Assembly: GCA_009691805.1 (NCBI GenBank)
Contig: SIAK01000018.1
Location: 1 to 50,977 of the forward strand
Source: Phycisphaerales bacterium
GTDB lineage: Bacteria > Planctomycetota > Phycisphaerae > Phycisphaerales > SM1A02
Length of the DNA stretch: 50,977 nt
Reading direction: 5' to 3'
Part shown: positions 8,157 to 17,800 of the stretch, piece after piece
Position numbering within the stretch: position 1 is the first letter of the stretch
How the letters are laid out: the number at the start of each line of letters is the position of its first letter
Made by a program: the position numbers and the translations under genes
Notes under the pieces: generated by a model
What the model saw: the letters and a program-made list of their open reading frames with translations, nothing else
Database searches by the model: none
Told to the model about the DNA's origin: nothing

Positions 8157-10697
8157 ATGTCCCCCACGAGATTCCTTCGCACACTGTCTTCGGCCATCAC
8201 CGCATTCGCGATGGTTCTTCTCGCGCCGATCGCTGCCGCACAGCAACGTGAAGTTCCGCCACCTGTGCCCAGTACCGAGTTGATTACGCTGCTTGAGCGC
8301 GCGGGACTTTCCAACGCAGATGCCACGCGCGCTGTTGCAGCACACGAGACGTACTTCGAACGCTACCGAACATTCGAACGCGCGGAAGTTGATCGTTGGC
8401 TCTCGGATCGAAGCGCGAATTTCGCGGGGAATCTCATGGGCAGTGGCACTGCTGCGGACGTCGAGAAAGATGTCGCGACGCGACGACGTTTCATCGCAGC
8501 CGCACGACAACTCGATGAGCAACTCGTGAGCGAGATCGCAGCGACGTTGCAACCTGAGCAGCAATCTTCAGCGGATCTTCTGCGCGACGCACTTGCACGA
8601 CGACGCGCGTGGTCGGTGATGCGGAACTTCGGCAGCGAAGGCACGAATCCATTTTCAATCTCCGATTGCCCTGAACTTGCAACACTCACACCCGAAGTGC
8701 GCGCGCAGGTGCAGCCGATGCTTGCAGCGTATGAACAGGAATTGACGCGACTGTGGGATCGCGCATTGCAGACCGCGATTGAACGTCCGTTGCGCGTTGC
8801 TGAATTGCGCGAGTCGCGCGGCATGACCCCACCCGCGATGCCAACCCCAGCAGCAGATGGCGAGTCGCCACCTGAGTTTGATCAAGCGGCATTCGAGCAG
8901 TATTGGAAGTCCATGCAGGCGTTGCGCAATGAGGCTGGCGCAGAGGCCGATGCCGCACGCCGCAAGGTGAAGGACTTGCATCGTTCAACATTGGCGCAGG
9001 TCGAGGCTGTTCTCGCAAGCGCAGACGCGCGAGCGCTTCGTCGTTGGGTCATACACGAGAATTATCCGTTCCTCATGCACGACAAAGGTTCGCCTGAGCC
9101 ACTCTTCCGTGAAGCAGCGGACCTGAAGAAGGCGAACAAGATCGATGCAGCGACATGGGCTTCCGTGGAAACCGAACAGAGTTCGTATGACATGGAAGTT
9201 CGTCCTGTCCTCGATGACATGATGAAGGCGCAAGACGCAACGCAGCGCGGCGCTTTGACGATGATGTTCGGCGGCGAAGATGGCGACGACGTCATCGGGC
9301 GTCTAAAACTCTCCGAGCGCAAGGACCAGATCGATGCGCGCAGCGTCGAGCGGATGATGGCGATTCTTGGAAAGCAAGGAGAAGCCCAGACAGCGCAGAC
9401 AGCGCAACAGTTCAGCGGCATTCAAGTGGGCGCCGAATTCTCCGTCGAGTTCGACGGCGCGATCGGCACTGCGATTCTGATGGTGGGTGATGGTCAAGAG
9501 CTGATCATGATCAGCGGCGATGGTCTTGGCGGCGGCGCATTCTTGAGTCTCGGCGGTGGTCCTGATCGACGTATGGCGCGCGGGATGAATCGTCAGGAGG
9601 CGGAAGCACTCGTCAAGCAACTTGGACTGACGGAATCCGAGCGCGTTGTCTTCGACGCAGTGTTCGAAGATTACGCGGTGCAAGCGCGCGAGATCGATGA
9701 CTCGTTTACACCGAAGAATCAAGGCGAGCCCCCGATGGGGTTCGCCATGATGGGCGCATCACAGAGCAAGCTCGGTGCATTGCGCAGCGCGATTGAAGCA
9801 GTAGATGCGATTTTCTTCGCAGACCTTGGAGTGCTGTGTCCAAGCGCCGCGACATCAGGCGCGCTTGCGAGCGGACAGTCTGCGCGCGCGCGAGCGTTGG
9901 CGACCCTTGGTGAAGCGCCGAGCGCGATCTCGGTGGATATTGCGCAAGCGTTTACATCAGCGAGTATCAGTGCAGAAGGTCGCGCGGCGGCACTTTCATC
10001 GGTGAAAGGTTGGGAGACAGACGCGACCGCGCAATTGCAGGCGCGCGCGCATGAACTCGATGCTATTGCGCGCGAGCGATCGCTTCTTGAGAAGCAGATG
10101 CAGACGGAGACCTCCGAAACTCAGGAAGGTGACGGCACTTCGCAAACGATTTCCATGTCACTCACGGGCGATATTGCGGAGAAAATGCAAGCACTCGAGA
10201 AGCGAAAAACAGACATTTCAGCGCGTATGGAGAAATTCAATCTCGCGGCGCTTGACACGATTTGCGGCGCAATGGCTGCCACCGATGCGCAGCAACTGCG
10301 TTGCGCGTGGCAGCGCGCTGCATATCCACGAGTGTATGACGCCGGTGGTTCTGCAGAAGGAATCTTCAACAAGGCGCTCGCGATGCGCGAACTCAGCGCA
10401 GAGCAACGCGTCGCAGTCGAAGTGATGGCAGTGGAGTACCTCGAAGCGATTGAAAGGCTGGCAGCGGAATTCATCGCGCGACCGAAGTCCGCTGCTTCGG
10501 AAGGGATCGATGCGCATGGAGGCTTCGAACAAGCCGCAGAACGGGATCGCAAGCGATTGGCAGCAGATCGCGACGAGCTGAATCAGAGCGCAGTGCGTCG
10601 ATTGAAGGAAGCGCTCGGTGAAGAACTCGCAGCGAAAGTCGGCGAACTTTCAGCCAAGAAGAAGCGACCCCAAATGCAGTTCCAAATCGGCGGGTAG
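8157..10697 (+). CDS. Large secreted helical-repeat protein, function unknown
   Basis: 846 residues. A signal peptide (hydrophobic AITAFAMVLLAPIAAAQQ, cleavage near 29) indicates export. I do not recognise the family. The body is mostly Ala/Glu/Arg-rich helix and contains a recurring module L-(S/T)-x-(A/E)-x(8-12)-Y-x(6-10)-(L/I), seen at about residues 51-80, 177-205, 329-357, 491-518 and 735-765. A longer pair also repeats: DARALRRWVIHENYP near 290 and DAQQLRCAWQRAAYP near 710, each followed by a G-(S/G)-(P/A)-E...F-x-x-A motif. A Gly-rich beta-like stretch (about 420-475) separates the two halves. GGAG lies about ten bases upstream of ATG. The likely location is periplasm or surface. Confidence 0.8.
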   Translation: MSPTRFLRTLSSAITAFAMVLLAPIAAAQQREVPPPVPSTELITLLERAGLSNADATRAVAAHETYFERYRTFERAEVDRWLSDRSANFAGNLMGSGTAADVEKDVATRRRFIAAARQLDEQLVSEIAATLQPEQQSSADLLRDALARRRAWSVMRNFGSEGTNPFSISDCPELATLTPEVRAQVQPMLAAYEQELTRLWDRALQTAIERPLRVAELRESRGMTPPAMPTPAADGESPPEFDQAAFEQYWKSMQALRNEAGAEADAARRKVKDLHRSTLAQVEAVLASADARALRRWVIHENYPFLMHDKGSPEPLFREAADLKKANKIDAATWASVETEQSSYDMEVRPVLDDMMKAQDATQRGALTMMFGGEDGDDVIGRLKLSERKDQIDARSVERMMAILGKQGEAQTAQTAQQFSGIQVGAEFSVEFDGAIGTAILMVGDGQELIMISGDGLGGGAFLSLGGGPDRRMARGMNRQEAEALVKQLGLTESERVVFDAVFEDYAVQAREIDDSFTPKNQGEPPMGFAMMGASQSKLGALRSAIEAVDAIFFADLGVLCPSAATSGALASGQSARARALATLGEAPSAISVDIAQAFTSASISAEGRAAALSSVKGWETDATAQLQARAHELDAIARERSLLEKQMQTETSETQEGDGTSQTISMSLTGDIAEKMQALEKRKTDISARMEKFNLAALDTICGAMAATDAQQLRCAWQRAAYPRVYDAGGSAEGIFNKALAMRELSAEQRVAVEVMAVEYLEAIERLAAEFIARPKSAASEGIDAHGGFEQAAERDRKRLAADRDELNQSAVRRLKEALGEELAAKVGELSAKKKRPQMQFQIGG

Positions 10698-10732
10698 TTC
10701 ATCGCGGTGCACTTGAGTATCATTCGCGCCCC

Positions 10733-11968
10733 ATGGCTTTCGTGAATGAGCACTATCTGAAACTGTCTGCGGGCTATCTCTTTCCTGAGATCGCTCGCCG
10801 CGTGAACGCCTTCATTGCCGAGTGTCCGCAGTTCGCAGGCGAGATCATTCGTTGTGGCATTGGCGATGTGACCGAACCGCTTCCGCTTGCAGCAGTAGAA
10901 GCGATGAAGTCAGCAACGGATGAACTCGCGCATCGCGCGTCGTTCAAAGGCTACGGACCAGGCACGGGATATGACGATGTGCGGCACACGATTGCCGAGG
11001 GAGATTTTCGTTCGCGCGGGATTGATGTCGCGGATGATGAGATTTTTCTTTCGGATGGTTCCAAAGGCGATTGTTCGTCGATCATGGAACTCTTCTCGCA
11101 CAGCAATCGCATCGCCATCACGGATCCTGTGTATCCCGCGTACGTCGATGGCAACGTGATGTTCGGCAACACAGGCGCGCCACTTGAGGGTGGTGGATAT
11201 GAAGGACTCGTCTATCTGCCCTGCACGGCAGCGAACGGATTTATCGCAGAGATTCCCTCCACGCCTGTGGACATCGTCTATCTCTGCTCGCCGAGTAATC
11301 CAACCGGAGCAGTCATGCCGCGCGCGCAACTCGAAGCATGGGTTGCTTACGCACGCAAGCATCACGCGATCATTTTTTATGACGCTGCGTACGAGGCGTA
11401 CATTCAGGATCCAACGCTACCACGTTCGATCTTTGAGATTGAAGGCGCGCGCGATTGCGCGGTCGAGTTCCGATCCTTCTCGAAATCAGGCGGATTCACA
11501 GGTGTGCGCTGCGGATACACAGTGTTGCCGAAATCGCTTTGCGCATCGACCGCTGGCGGCGCACAGATTCCTTTGCACCCACTCTGGACGAGACGATGGA
11601 ACACCCGTTCCAACGGCGTGAGCTACGCCGTGCAACGCGGCGCGCAAGCGCTGTACTCAACCGAAGGCAAGCGACAAGTCGCCGAACTTGTTGCGCACTA
11701 TCTCGGCAACGCGAAGTTGCTTCGAGAAGGTTGCACGCAACGAGGTCTCACCGCATGGGGGGGCACGAACGCGCCGTATGTATGGGTGCGCGTCCCCGCG
11801 CCGTTTGATAGTTGGGGATACTTCGAACACATCCTGCGCGAAGCACGCGTCGTCGTAACTCCAGGCGCAGGATTTGGTCGTTGCGGCGAAGGGTTCATCC
11901 GCATCAGCGCATTCAACTCCCGCGCAAACGTCGAAGAAGTCGTCCGAAGACTTGCATGCATAAATTGA
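10733..11968 (+). CDS. dapL: LL-diaminopimelate aminotransferase
   Basis: PLP-dependent fold type I aminotransferase of 411 residues that converts tetrahydrodipicolinate directly to LL-diaminopimelate, bypassing the acylated intermediates of DapC/D/E. Diagnostic features are the N-terminal NEHYLKLSAGYLFPEIARRV, RCGIGDVTEPLP, DGSKGDCSS, the cofactor loop CSPSNPTGAV, and the Schiff-base Lys251 in FRSFSKSGGFTGVRCGYT. Length matches the DapL family. The gene stands alone. A TATCAT box ends nine bases before ATG, suggesting a leaderless transcript. Confidence 0.95.
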   Translation: MAFVNEHYLKLSAGYLFPEIARRVNAFIAECPQFAGEIIRCGIGDVTEPLPLAAVEAMKSATDELAHRASFKGYGPGTGYDDVRHTIAEGDFRSRGIDVADDEIFLSDGSKGDCSSIMELFSHSNRIAITDPVYPAYVDGNVMFGNTGAPLEGGGYEGLVYLPCTAANGFIAEIPSTPVDIVYLCSPSNPTGAVMPRAQLEAWVAYARKHHAIIFYDAAYEAYIQDPTLPRSIFEIEGARDCAVEFRSFSKSGGFTGVRCGYTVLPKSLCASTAGGAQIPLHPLWTRRWNTRSNGVSYAVQRGAQALYSTEGKRQVAELVAHYLGNAKLLREGCTQRGLTAWGGTNAPYVWVRVPAPFDSWGYFEHILREARVVVTPGAGFGRCGEGFIRISAFNSRANVEEVVRRLACIN

Positions 11969-11970
11969 GC

Positions 11971-12017
11971 GCAAGCGCGAAATTTGCCGCGCAGCGCGGA
12001 CAAATTCCGTCGCTTGC
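11971..12017. terminator. Long imperfect hairpin, possible bidirectional terminator between dapL and queF
   Basis: Nested arms pair GCAAGCG (11971-11977) with CGCTTGC (12011-12017), then AATTTG with CAAATT, and CCGCGC with GCGCGG around a one-base loop. It begins two bases after the dapL stop. There is only a TTT downstream, so termination is plausible but not textbook. Two more hairpins follow (12025-12056 and 12089-12105). Confidence 0.5.
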
Positions 12018-12024
12018 TTTCGAC

Positions 12025-12056
12025 TCAGGCGCTGCGAGTGAATCGCAGACGCCTGA
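12025..12056. repeat. Inverted repeat (13-bp hairpin, one bulge)
   Basis: TCAGGCG plus CTGCGA (12025-12037) pairs with TCGCAG plus CGCCTGA (12043-12056, one bulged A), loop GTGAA. It is the second of three hairpins in the dapL-queF convergent gap. There is no T-run on either side. Confidence 0.6.
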
Positions 12057-12088
12057 ATTCGTGCGTGCACTTCAGTCTTCCATCCCCT

Positions 12089-12105
12089 CACCGACTCCGT
12101 CGGTG
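12089..12105. repeat. Inverted repeat (7-bp hairpin, 3-base loop)
   Basis: CACCGAC (12089-12095) pairs with GTCGGTG (12099-12105) around TCC. It is the third hairpin of the convergent gap, ending 13 bases before the queF stop. Confidence 0.5.
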
Positions 12106-12118
12106 GTTGAGTGCTCGG

Positions 12119-12487
12119 TTAGGCGCGTTTGTATTCGGGGGGGACTTCGCCGGAGGTGGCGATGATGCGTGAGCGGATGCCGCCGCGGCCGCGCCAGTCG
12201 GTGATGATTTGCATCCACCGTGGGCTCATCGCACTTTGAAGATCGTCGCGAATCTGATTCGTGACTGCTTCGTAGAAGATGCCTTCGTTACGAAACGATT
12301 GGTAGTAGAGCTTCAGGCTTTTCAGTTCAACGCACACTGCTGCGGGAACATAGCGCAGCGTGATTGCACCGAAATCAGGATGGCCGGTCTTGGGGCAGAC
12401 GCTTGTGAACTCGTCGCTCACGTGTTCGATCAAGAACGCAGTGTCCGTAGGCGAGTCGAAGAATTCGAGGAGCGCGGCGTTGGGCAT
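12119..12487 (-). CDS. queF: NADPH-dependent 7-cyano-7-deazaguanine reductase
   Basis: Type I (short, unimodular) QueF of 122 residues. It reduces preQ0 to preQ1 in queuosine biosynthesis for tRNA wobble modification. The catalytic thioimide Cys31 and acid Asp38 lie in FTSVCPKTGHPDFG; VELKSLKLYYQSFRNEG is the family substrate motif. TAGATT lies at 12494-12499, six bases upstream of ATG, so the mRNA may be leaderless. It faces dapL tail to tail. Confidence 0.95.
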   Translation of the reverse strand: MPNAALLEFFDSPTDTAFLIEHVSDEFTSVCPKTGHPDFGAITLRYVPAAVCVELKSLKLYYQSFRNEGIFYEAVTNQIRDDLQSAMSPRWMQIITDWRGRGGIRSRIIATSGEVPPEYKRA

Positions 12488-12512
12488 GCCGTCAATCTAC
12501 CCGACGAAGCAG

Positions 12513-13166
12513 TCACTTCGCTCGGGATGCCCGAACCTTCTCCACACAGTCGCGTTTGAGTCGGATGGTCACGGCAGGCGGAAAATTGCCGAGGATGAAC
12601 TCGGAGGAGCCTGCGTGATTTCTGCGGAGGCTCTTGCCGATTGCTTCGATGCGCTTGAGGCGTGCGCGTCCTTCGGGCCCTGCGATAGGTGCTCTCATCG
12701 CGCGCACACCCGCGTATTCGAAGTACACGAGTTCGCCTGTATCGCTCAACAGCGCGAGCAGTTGACGGAAGATGGATCGCACAAGCTTCGGTGGGAAGTT
12801 GTTGAACGGCAGCCCGCACACGATGAGGTCGTATCCCGTGAGAAGCGCGGCGTCTTCGATCGGCGCGTTGTGCAACTTCACAACGACCTGTGGGTGTCGC
12901 GCGCGATACTTCTTGAGAAGCTCCTTCTCAAGAAGTTTGCAGAAGACGTCGTTGATTTCGACAATGTCGAATTGATCGCCCGCGCGTAATCGTCGTAGCA
13001 CGCCTTTGGTGATTGGACCTGTGCCAGGACCAACTTCCAAGATGCGACGATTTCCACTGAGGTCTTCGAGTGACTTCGTCATCGCGCGCGCGAGCAGCGG
13101 AGATGACGGCCAGATCGAACCTGTGTTCTTGAAGTGCTTAACAGATTGCGTCAGGAACTCGAGCAA
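12513..13166 (-). CDS. SAM-dependent phospholipid/ornithine-lipid N-methyltransferase candidate
   Basis: A 217-residue class I methyltransferase. It opens with FLTQSVKHFKNTGSIWPSSPLLARAM, which resembles PmtA-type lipid methyltransferases and KsgA-like enzymes, followed by the SAM loop LEVGPGTGPIT (about 43-53). Next come the acidic VEIND and the aromatic CGLPFNNFP in the catalytic motif IV position. PmtA enzymes methylate phosphatidylethanolamine, and planctomycete relatives are known to methylate ornithine lipids; which lipid applies here cannot be decided. A rRNA dimethyltransferase is less likely because the protein lacks the C-terminal helical domain. The start is TTG at 13166, with TACGAT ending nine bases upstream. 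Confidence 0.75.
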   Translation of the reverse strand: MLEFLTQSVKHFKNTGSIWPSSPLLARAMTKSLEDLSGNRRILEVGPGTGPITKGVLRRLRAGDQFDIVEINDVFCKLLEKELLKKYRARHPQVVVKLHNAPIEDAALLTGYDLIVCGLPFNNFPPKLVRSIFRQLLALLSDTGELVYFEYAGVRAMRAPIAGPEGRARLKRIEAIGKSLRRNHAGSSEFILGNFPPAVTIRLKRDCVEKVRASRAK

Positions 13167-13209
13167 GGGAAGTGCATCGTACTTCTATCCGCGTGCGAAC
13201 GAGTTCCAA

Positions 13210-14298
13210 TCAAAGCGTGGGGCAAAAAGTGTCGCCTGTTTTCATGCCGAAGCAGAACGCAGCGAACAGTTCAGAAATCCGCTCAAGATCCTTGAGGCTC
13301 GTCATCTCGACGGTGGTGTGCATGTATCGAATCGGCAGACTCACGAGCCCGCAAGGAATTCCGCCTTGCTGCAGAAAAATCGCGTCGGTGTCGGTGCCCG
13401 ATCGGCCTGGTGTCGCGGCGCGTTGCAGTGGAATCTCCTTCTCCCGCGCGTATTGTACGAGTCGCGCGACAACTTCAGGTTGCATCGCGCCGCCGACGGC
13501 GAGCTTCGGTCCGCCTGCGAGTTTGAACATGCCGTGTTGCGCGGCGGAGATACCAGGGCTGTCGGTGGCGTGCCCAACATCCGTCACAAGCGCGACCGTC
13601 GGTTTGAGTGAGTTTGCGATCATCGTCGCGCCGTGAATGCCGACTTCTTCTTGCACTGTCGAGACCGCAACAACGCGCGCTTGCAGTGTCGAGCGGTTTT
13701 CGAAGCAGAGGCGAAGCGTTTCGGCCGCCGCAAATGTTCCCACGCGATTGTCGAGCGCGCGCGCGATGACGAGGTCATCGCTGATGTGCATGAAACTCTC
13801 GAGGAACACGCCTGCGTCGCCAATGTTCAAACGTGCGAGCGCTTCATCCGTAGTACGCGCGCCGATGTCGATGAAGAGCTCGTGCAGCTTCCGCATCTTG
13901 CCTTCATTCGTCTTGTCTTGCAGGTGAATCGCAGTTGCACCAATCACGCCGATGACTGGGTTGGCGACACCAGGAACGCTCGATTGAAACTGAATGCGCT
14001 TGCCAACGATCGAGCCCGCGTCAATGCCGCCGATCGACTTGCAGTAGATGTAGCCCTTGTCATCGACGTGGTTCACCATCAAACCGATTTCGTCGGCGTG
14101 ACCGCAGACCGCAACGGTCGGCGCATCTTTCACATCGGGAACGAGTTCCGCGAAGCAGTTCCCGTACGCGTCGTTCCATGTTCGTGTCGCAAACGGCTTC
14201 ACATAATCGAGCCACACGCGTTGACCCGCGCGTTCGAAGCCAGATGGACTTGGTGTATCGAGAAGACGCTTGAGGAAGGAGAGTGACTCTGCGCGCAT
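13210..14298 (-). CDS. M42 family metallo-aminopeptidase
   Basis: A 362-residue dinuclear-zinc exopeptidase of the M42 (FrvX/PepA/tetrahedral TET peptidase) family, acting on short cytoplasmic peptides. Seen: AVCGHADEIGLMVNHVD (first zinc His and catalytic Asp), RALDNRVG (bridging Asp), VSTVQEEVGIHGA (catalytic Glu pair), VTDVGHATDSPG (Asp ligand) and MHTTVEM near the C-terminus (His ligand). All expected ligands are present. TGCTAAAAT, an extended -10 box, has its -10 at 14308-14313, nine bases before ATG. The neighbours on this strand are not obviously linked. Confidence 0.93.
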   Translation of the reverse strand: MRAESLSFLKRLLDTPSPSGFERAGQRVWLDYVKPFATRTWNDAYGNCFAELVPDVKDAPTVAVCGHADEIGLMVNHVDDKGYIYCKSIGGIDAGSIVGKRIQFQSSVPGVANPVIGVIGATAIHLQDKTNEGKMRKLHELFIDIGARTTDEALARLNIGDAGVFLESFMHISDDLVIARALDNRVGTFAAAETLRLCFENRSTLQARVVAVSTVQEEVGIHGATMIANSLKPTVALVTDVGHATDSPGISAAQHGMFKLAGGPKLAVGGAMQPEVVARLVQYAREKEIPLQRAATPGRSGTDTDAIFLQQGGIPCGLVSLPIRYMHTTVEMTSLKDLERISELFAAFCFGMKTGDTFCPTL

Positions 14299-14307
14299 GG
14301 GGCGCAG

Positions 14308-14316
14308 ATTTTAGCA
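14308..14316 (-). promoter_or_regulatory. Extended -10 box (TGCTAAAAT) of the M42 peptidase gene
   Basis: TGC precedes TAAAAT on the minus strand, nine bases upstream of the ATG at 14298. Transcription would begin within a few bases of the start codon. No recognisable -35 element is present. It is the clearest example of a pattern seen before about a dozen genes here. Confidence 0.5.
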
Positions 14317-14348
14317 CTCAGGAGGGAGTGCGAAAACACACTCGTTCG

Positions 14349-14699
14349 TCAACTCGGTCGCTTCGGTTGCGCCTTGAGTCGCGGAACGCCACCGTTGAAC
14401 ATTTCACCTTGCGTGCGCAGTGGAGGACTCACGCCTGAAGAGCCCGTCGAGCTTCGCGTGGGGGCGCGCTCGATTGTGCGTGGAGTCGGTGGTGTTGGCG
14501 CGATTGGCGTTGGCGCGCGTTGTGGAACGGCAGGGGCCGTGATGAATCCTGCAGGCGTGATCACGGGATCACTTCTCGTCGCAGGAACGTTGTTCGCTGC
14601 TGCAGATCCCATCCGTCGCGCCCGTGATTCCTCGATGGAAAGCGCTAGATTCGCCAGAATGGAGCGGACTTGGGTTGGGTTGCGAATCGGGCGGCTCAT
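14349..14699 (-). CDS. Small Pro/Thr-rich hypothetical protein
   Basis: 116 residues. A short basic helical N-terminus (NPTQVRSILANLALSIEESRARRMG) is followed by a low-complexity tail rich in Pro, Ala and Thr (for example APTPIAPTPPTPRTIERAPT). No domain is recognised; the tail is probably disordered. The opposite strand is also open over the same bases, but this strand has TAGGAT at 14706-14711, six bases before ATG, matching the leaderless pattern of neighbouring genes. That favours it. It could be a small regulatory or adaptor protein. Confidence 0.55.
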   Translation of the reverse strand: MSRPIRNPTQVRSILANLALSIEESRARRMGSAAANNVPATRSDPVITPAGFITAPAVPQRAPTPIAPTPPTPRTIERAPTRSSTGSSGVSPPLRTQGEMFNGGVPRLKAQPKRPS

Positions 14700-14886
14700 G
14701 ATTTGATCCTAGGGGTTTGGTACGTTCCAAGACTATTGGTCGCTACAACTATTGCATCGGCGCATGAGGAAGCGTGGTTTCGCCAAAGTTCGCTTTTTCG
14801 CGGTCATCCCGTCCCAAACCTCCAATTGCGGGCGCGACGAAGGTGGACGGAGTCGCGGGTGGTGCTTCCCGTAGGATTCGCGCTCC

Positions 14887-17800
14887 ATGCGACTAACAGT
14901 CCTTTCGTGCGTCTTCATCAGCGGATCCGCGCTCTTTGTTTCGACAGCACTCTTTGCTGCGGAGGTTGATCTTCCGCGCTATCCCGCGCTCTCGCCGGAC
15001 GGGTCTACGCTGACATTCACCTGGCGAGGCGACCTCTGGCGCGCGCCGAGTGGAGGCGGTGGGGCGACGCGTTTGACGAGCGATACGGAGAATGATTTGC
15101 ACTCAGCGTGGACAGCGGATGGCGCACGCATCGTGTTCGAGAGCGAGCGAGATGGCGCGCGAAATCTTTGGTCGATGCGCGCGGATGGAAGTGATCTCAC
15201 GCAATTGACCTTCGGAGATGCGTCTCTTGCACTCAGTGGAGTCGGAACGCTGCAAGGCAAGGAGTACGCGTTCGTGGACGCGAGTATCGAAGGAGATTTC
15301 TTTCGCTCGCCGCGACCATACGCAGTACCGATTGCAGGCGGCGCACTTGAACGCGTCCACGATGCGTTCGGTGGCGCGGTGACCGCAGCTCCTTCGGGCG
15401 CTCGCGTGATCTTCGAGCGCGGTGGAAGTGCGTGGGTTCGTCGCGGCTACAACGGCCCTGACAATCGCGATCTGTGGATCTGGACGCCTGCGGGCGATGC
15501 GTTCACGCGCGTGACGCAGTACGACGGAAATGACGGATTTGCTCGATGGATTGGCGACGACGAAGTGCTCTTTCTTTCCGATCGCGGACCAGCGCCGACG
15601 GCAGGAACGCTGAATCTGTTCCGCATGAAACTCACCGATGGCGACGCGAGTGCTGTGCGCTTGACGGAGTTTGATGGCACGGATGTCCACTCGCTCACGA
15701 CCGATGCCGCTGGATCGAAAGCCGTCTTTGGCGTGATGGATCATCTCTACGCGATCGATCTCAAGAGCCCAAGCGCGAAGCCCGTGCAGCTCGCGTTCAC
15801 TGCGCCCGATGACGCGCTGCGTAATCGCGAGCACCGTTCGATTGGCAAAGATGTGACGGAAGCATCGCTTTCACCCGACGGACTCACGCTCGCAGTCATC
15901 GCAGGAGGTGACGTGTTTGTGCGCGCAATTGCGGAGAAGAGCCCAACGCGGCGCGTCACCGTTGGCGAGTTCCGTGAGCGCGACATCGCGTGGAGCGCGG
16001 ATGGTTTGACGCTCTACTTCGTGAGCGACTCCGATGGAACGTATTCAATCTATGGAGCAACAGTCGCGGAGACGCGCGCAGACTTGAAGAAGGAAATCGA
16101 AGCAGCCAACGCGCCCGTGAAGATTGTTGAGCCCGTGGTTCCCGCATTGGAAGTCGCGCCTGTTGAAGTTGCGCCAATCGTGGCACCGGCTGAAGCGGTG
16201 AAGACGGACGCGCCTGCGACTCCGGTTGTCGATGAGAAGAAGGACGAGAAGAAGGACGAGAAGAAGGAAGAATCGAAGACTGACAAGAAAGACGAGAAGA
16301 AAAAGGATCCGAAGTTTGATCCGAGCCGTTGGGCGGACGCGATTCGCTTTGACGTGCAGCCCATCGTCGCGACACTTGATCACGACACGATTCCGATTCC
16401 TTCGCCTGATGGCAAACGCATTGCTTTCACGCGAAATCTCGGCGATCTCACGGTGCTTGATCTGCCCACGAAAGAAGTGAAGATCCTTCGCGCGGGCTTT
16501 GATCAAGAGCTTGACTACGCGTGGAGTCCTGATGGATCCTTCATCGCCTTCGCCGAAGATGATCAAGATTTCAACAAAGACATCTGGTTCATTGCGAGCG
16601 ATGGATCAGGCGCTGCGATCAACGTCACGCGACATCCCGACAGCGACTATCGACCGCGATTCTCTGCCGATGGCAAAGTGATGTCGTTCCTCTCTGAGCG
16701 CACGAATGAAGAAGTCGATGTGTGGATGGTGTTCCTTGACAAGGATCTTGAAGGCATGGCGGCGAAAGATCTTGAGGAGTACTTCAAGACAGCCAATGAG
16801 AATCTGAAGAAGCGCAAGCCGATCGAAGCGCTTGCATCGGTGATCACGCCTGAAGTGAAACCCGACGCGAAGCCGGAAGCGGCGATCGTTGCGAAGGCGA
16901 CATTTGCGGATCTCGAACTTGAAGATGCGTATCGCCGCGTGCGCCGTGTGACGACAATGCCTGGAAATGAAGGCAATCTTGAGTTGTTGCCTGCGGGCGA
17001 CAAATTGCTCTTCTCCGCTGCTGATGCAGCACCCGCTGCAAATCCTGGCGAAGGTCCACCGCGACAAGGCACGCTCTCCTTGGTGAAGTACGACGGCAGC
17101 GATCTCAAGAAGCTCACCGCGAGTGGTCGTGTGGTTGGGCTCTCGCTGCAAGGCGACAAGGCGACGCTGGTTGGTTCGACAGGCGCGCAGATCATGGTGC
17201 TTCCTGCGGGTGACGCCAAGGGCGCGGATGTTTCTGCGGTGAATGAAGTGGATCTTGCGCAACTCAACGGACAGAAGTTCGATGACGTCGCGCGATTGAT
17301 GGGCTTGTGCTTCTATCACCAATCGATGAAGGGTCTTGATTGGTGGGCGCTTGCGAAGCAGTACCGAACGCTCGCCGAGCACGCACGCACGAGTGAAGAG
17401 TTTGATTGGGTTGCGAATCGATTCATCGGACATCTTGATGCATCGCACTTGGGCGTGCGTTCACCGGAACCAACCGCTGCATCCAAGCGAGCGCAGGGTC
17501 GACTCGGCGTTGCGACCATCGCGTGCGCAAGTGGTCGCGAAGTCACCGACGTGCTGCTCGATTCGGCAGCAGCACGCGCGACGCTTGCGTTGAAAGCGGG
17601 CGACATCATCACGGCGATTGATGCGGAGATCGTTGTCCCCGCGAAACCACTCGAGTTGCTGCTCGTTGGCAAGGTCGGTCAGGAATGTGTGGTCACCTTT
17701 ACCCGCCCGAATGCAGATGGAACATCGAAGGAACTTCGCACACTGATCGTTCCTGATGCTTCGATGGAAGAGCGGCGACTTCGCTATCGAGCGGCGACGA

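Noticed and set aside
14374-14706. Plus-strand frame opposite the Pro-rich gene, with a Gly/Val-rich sequence
   Set aside because: Both strands are open, but only the minus strand has a TANNNT box six bases before its ATG. Kept as a low-probability alternative.
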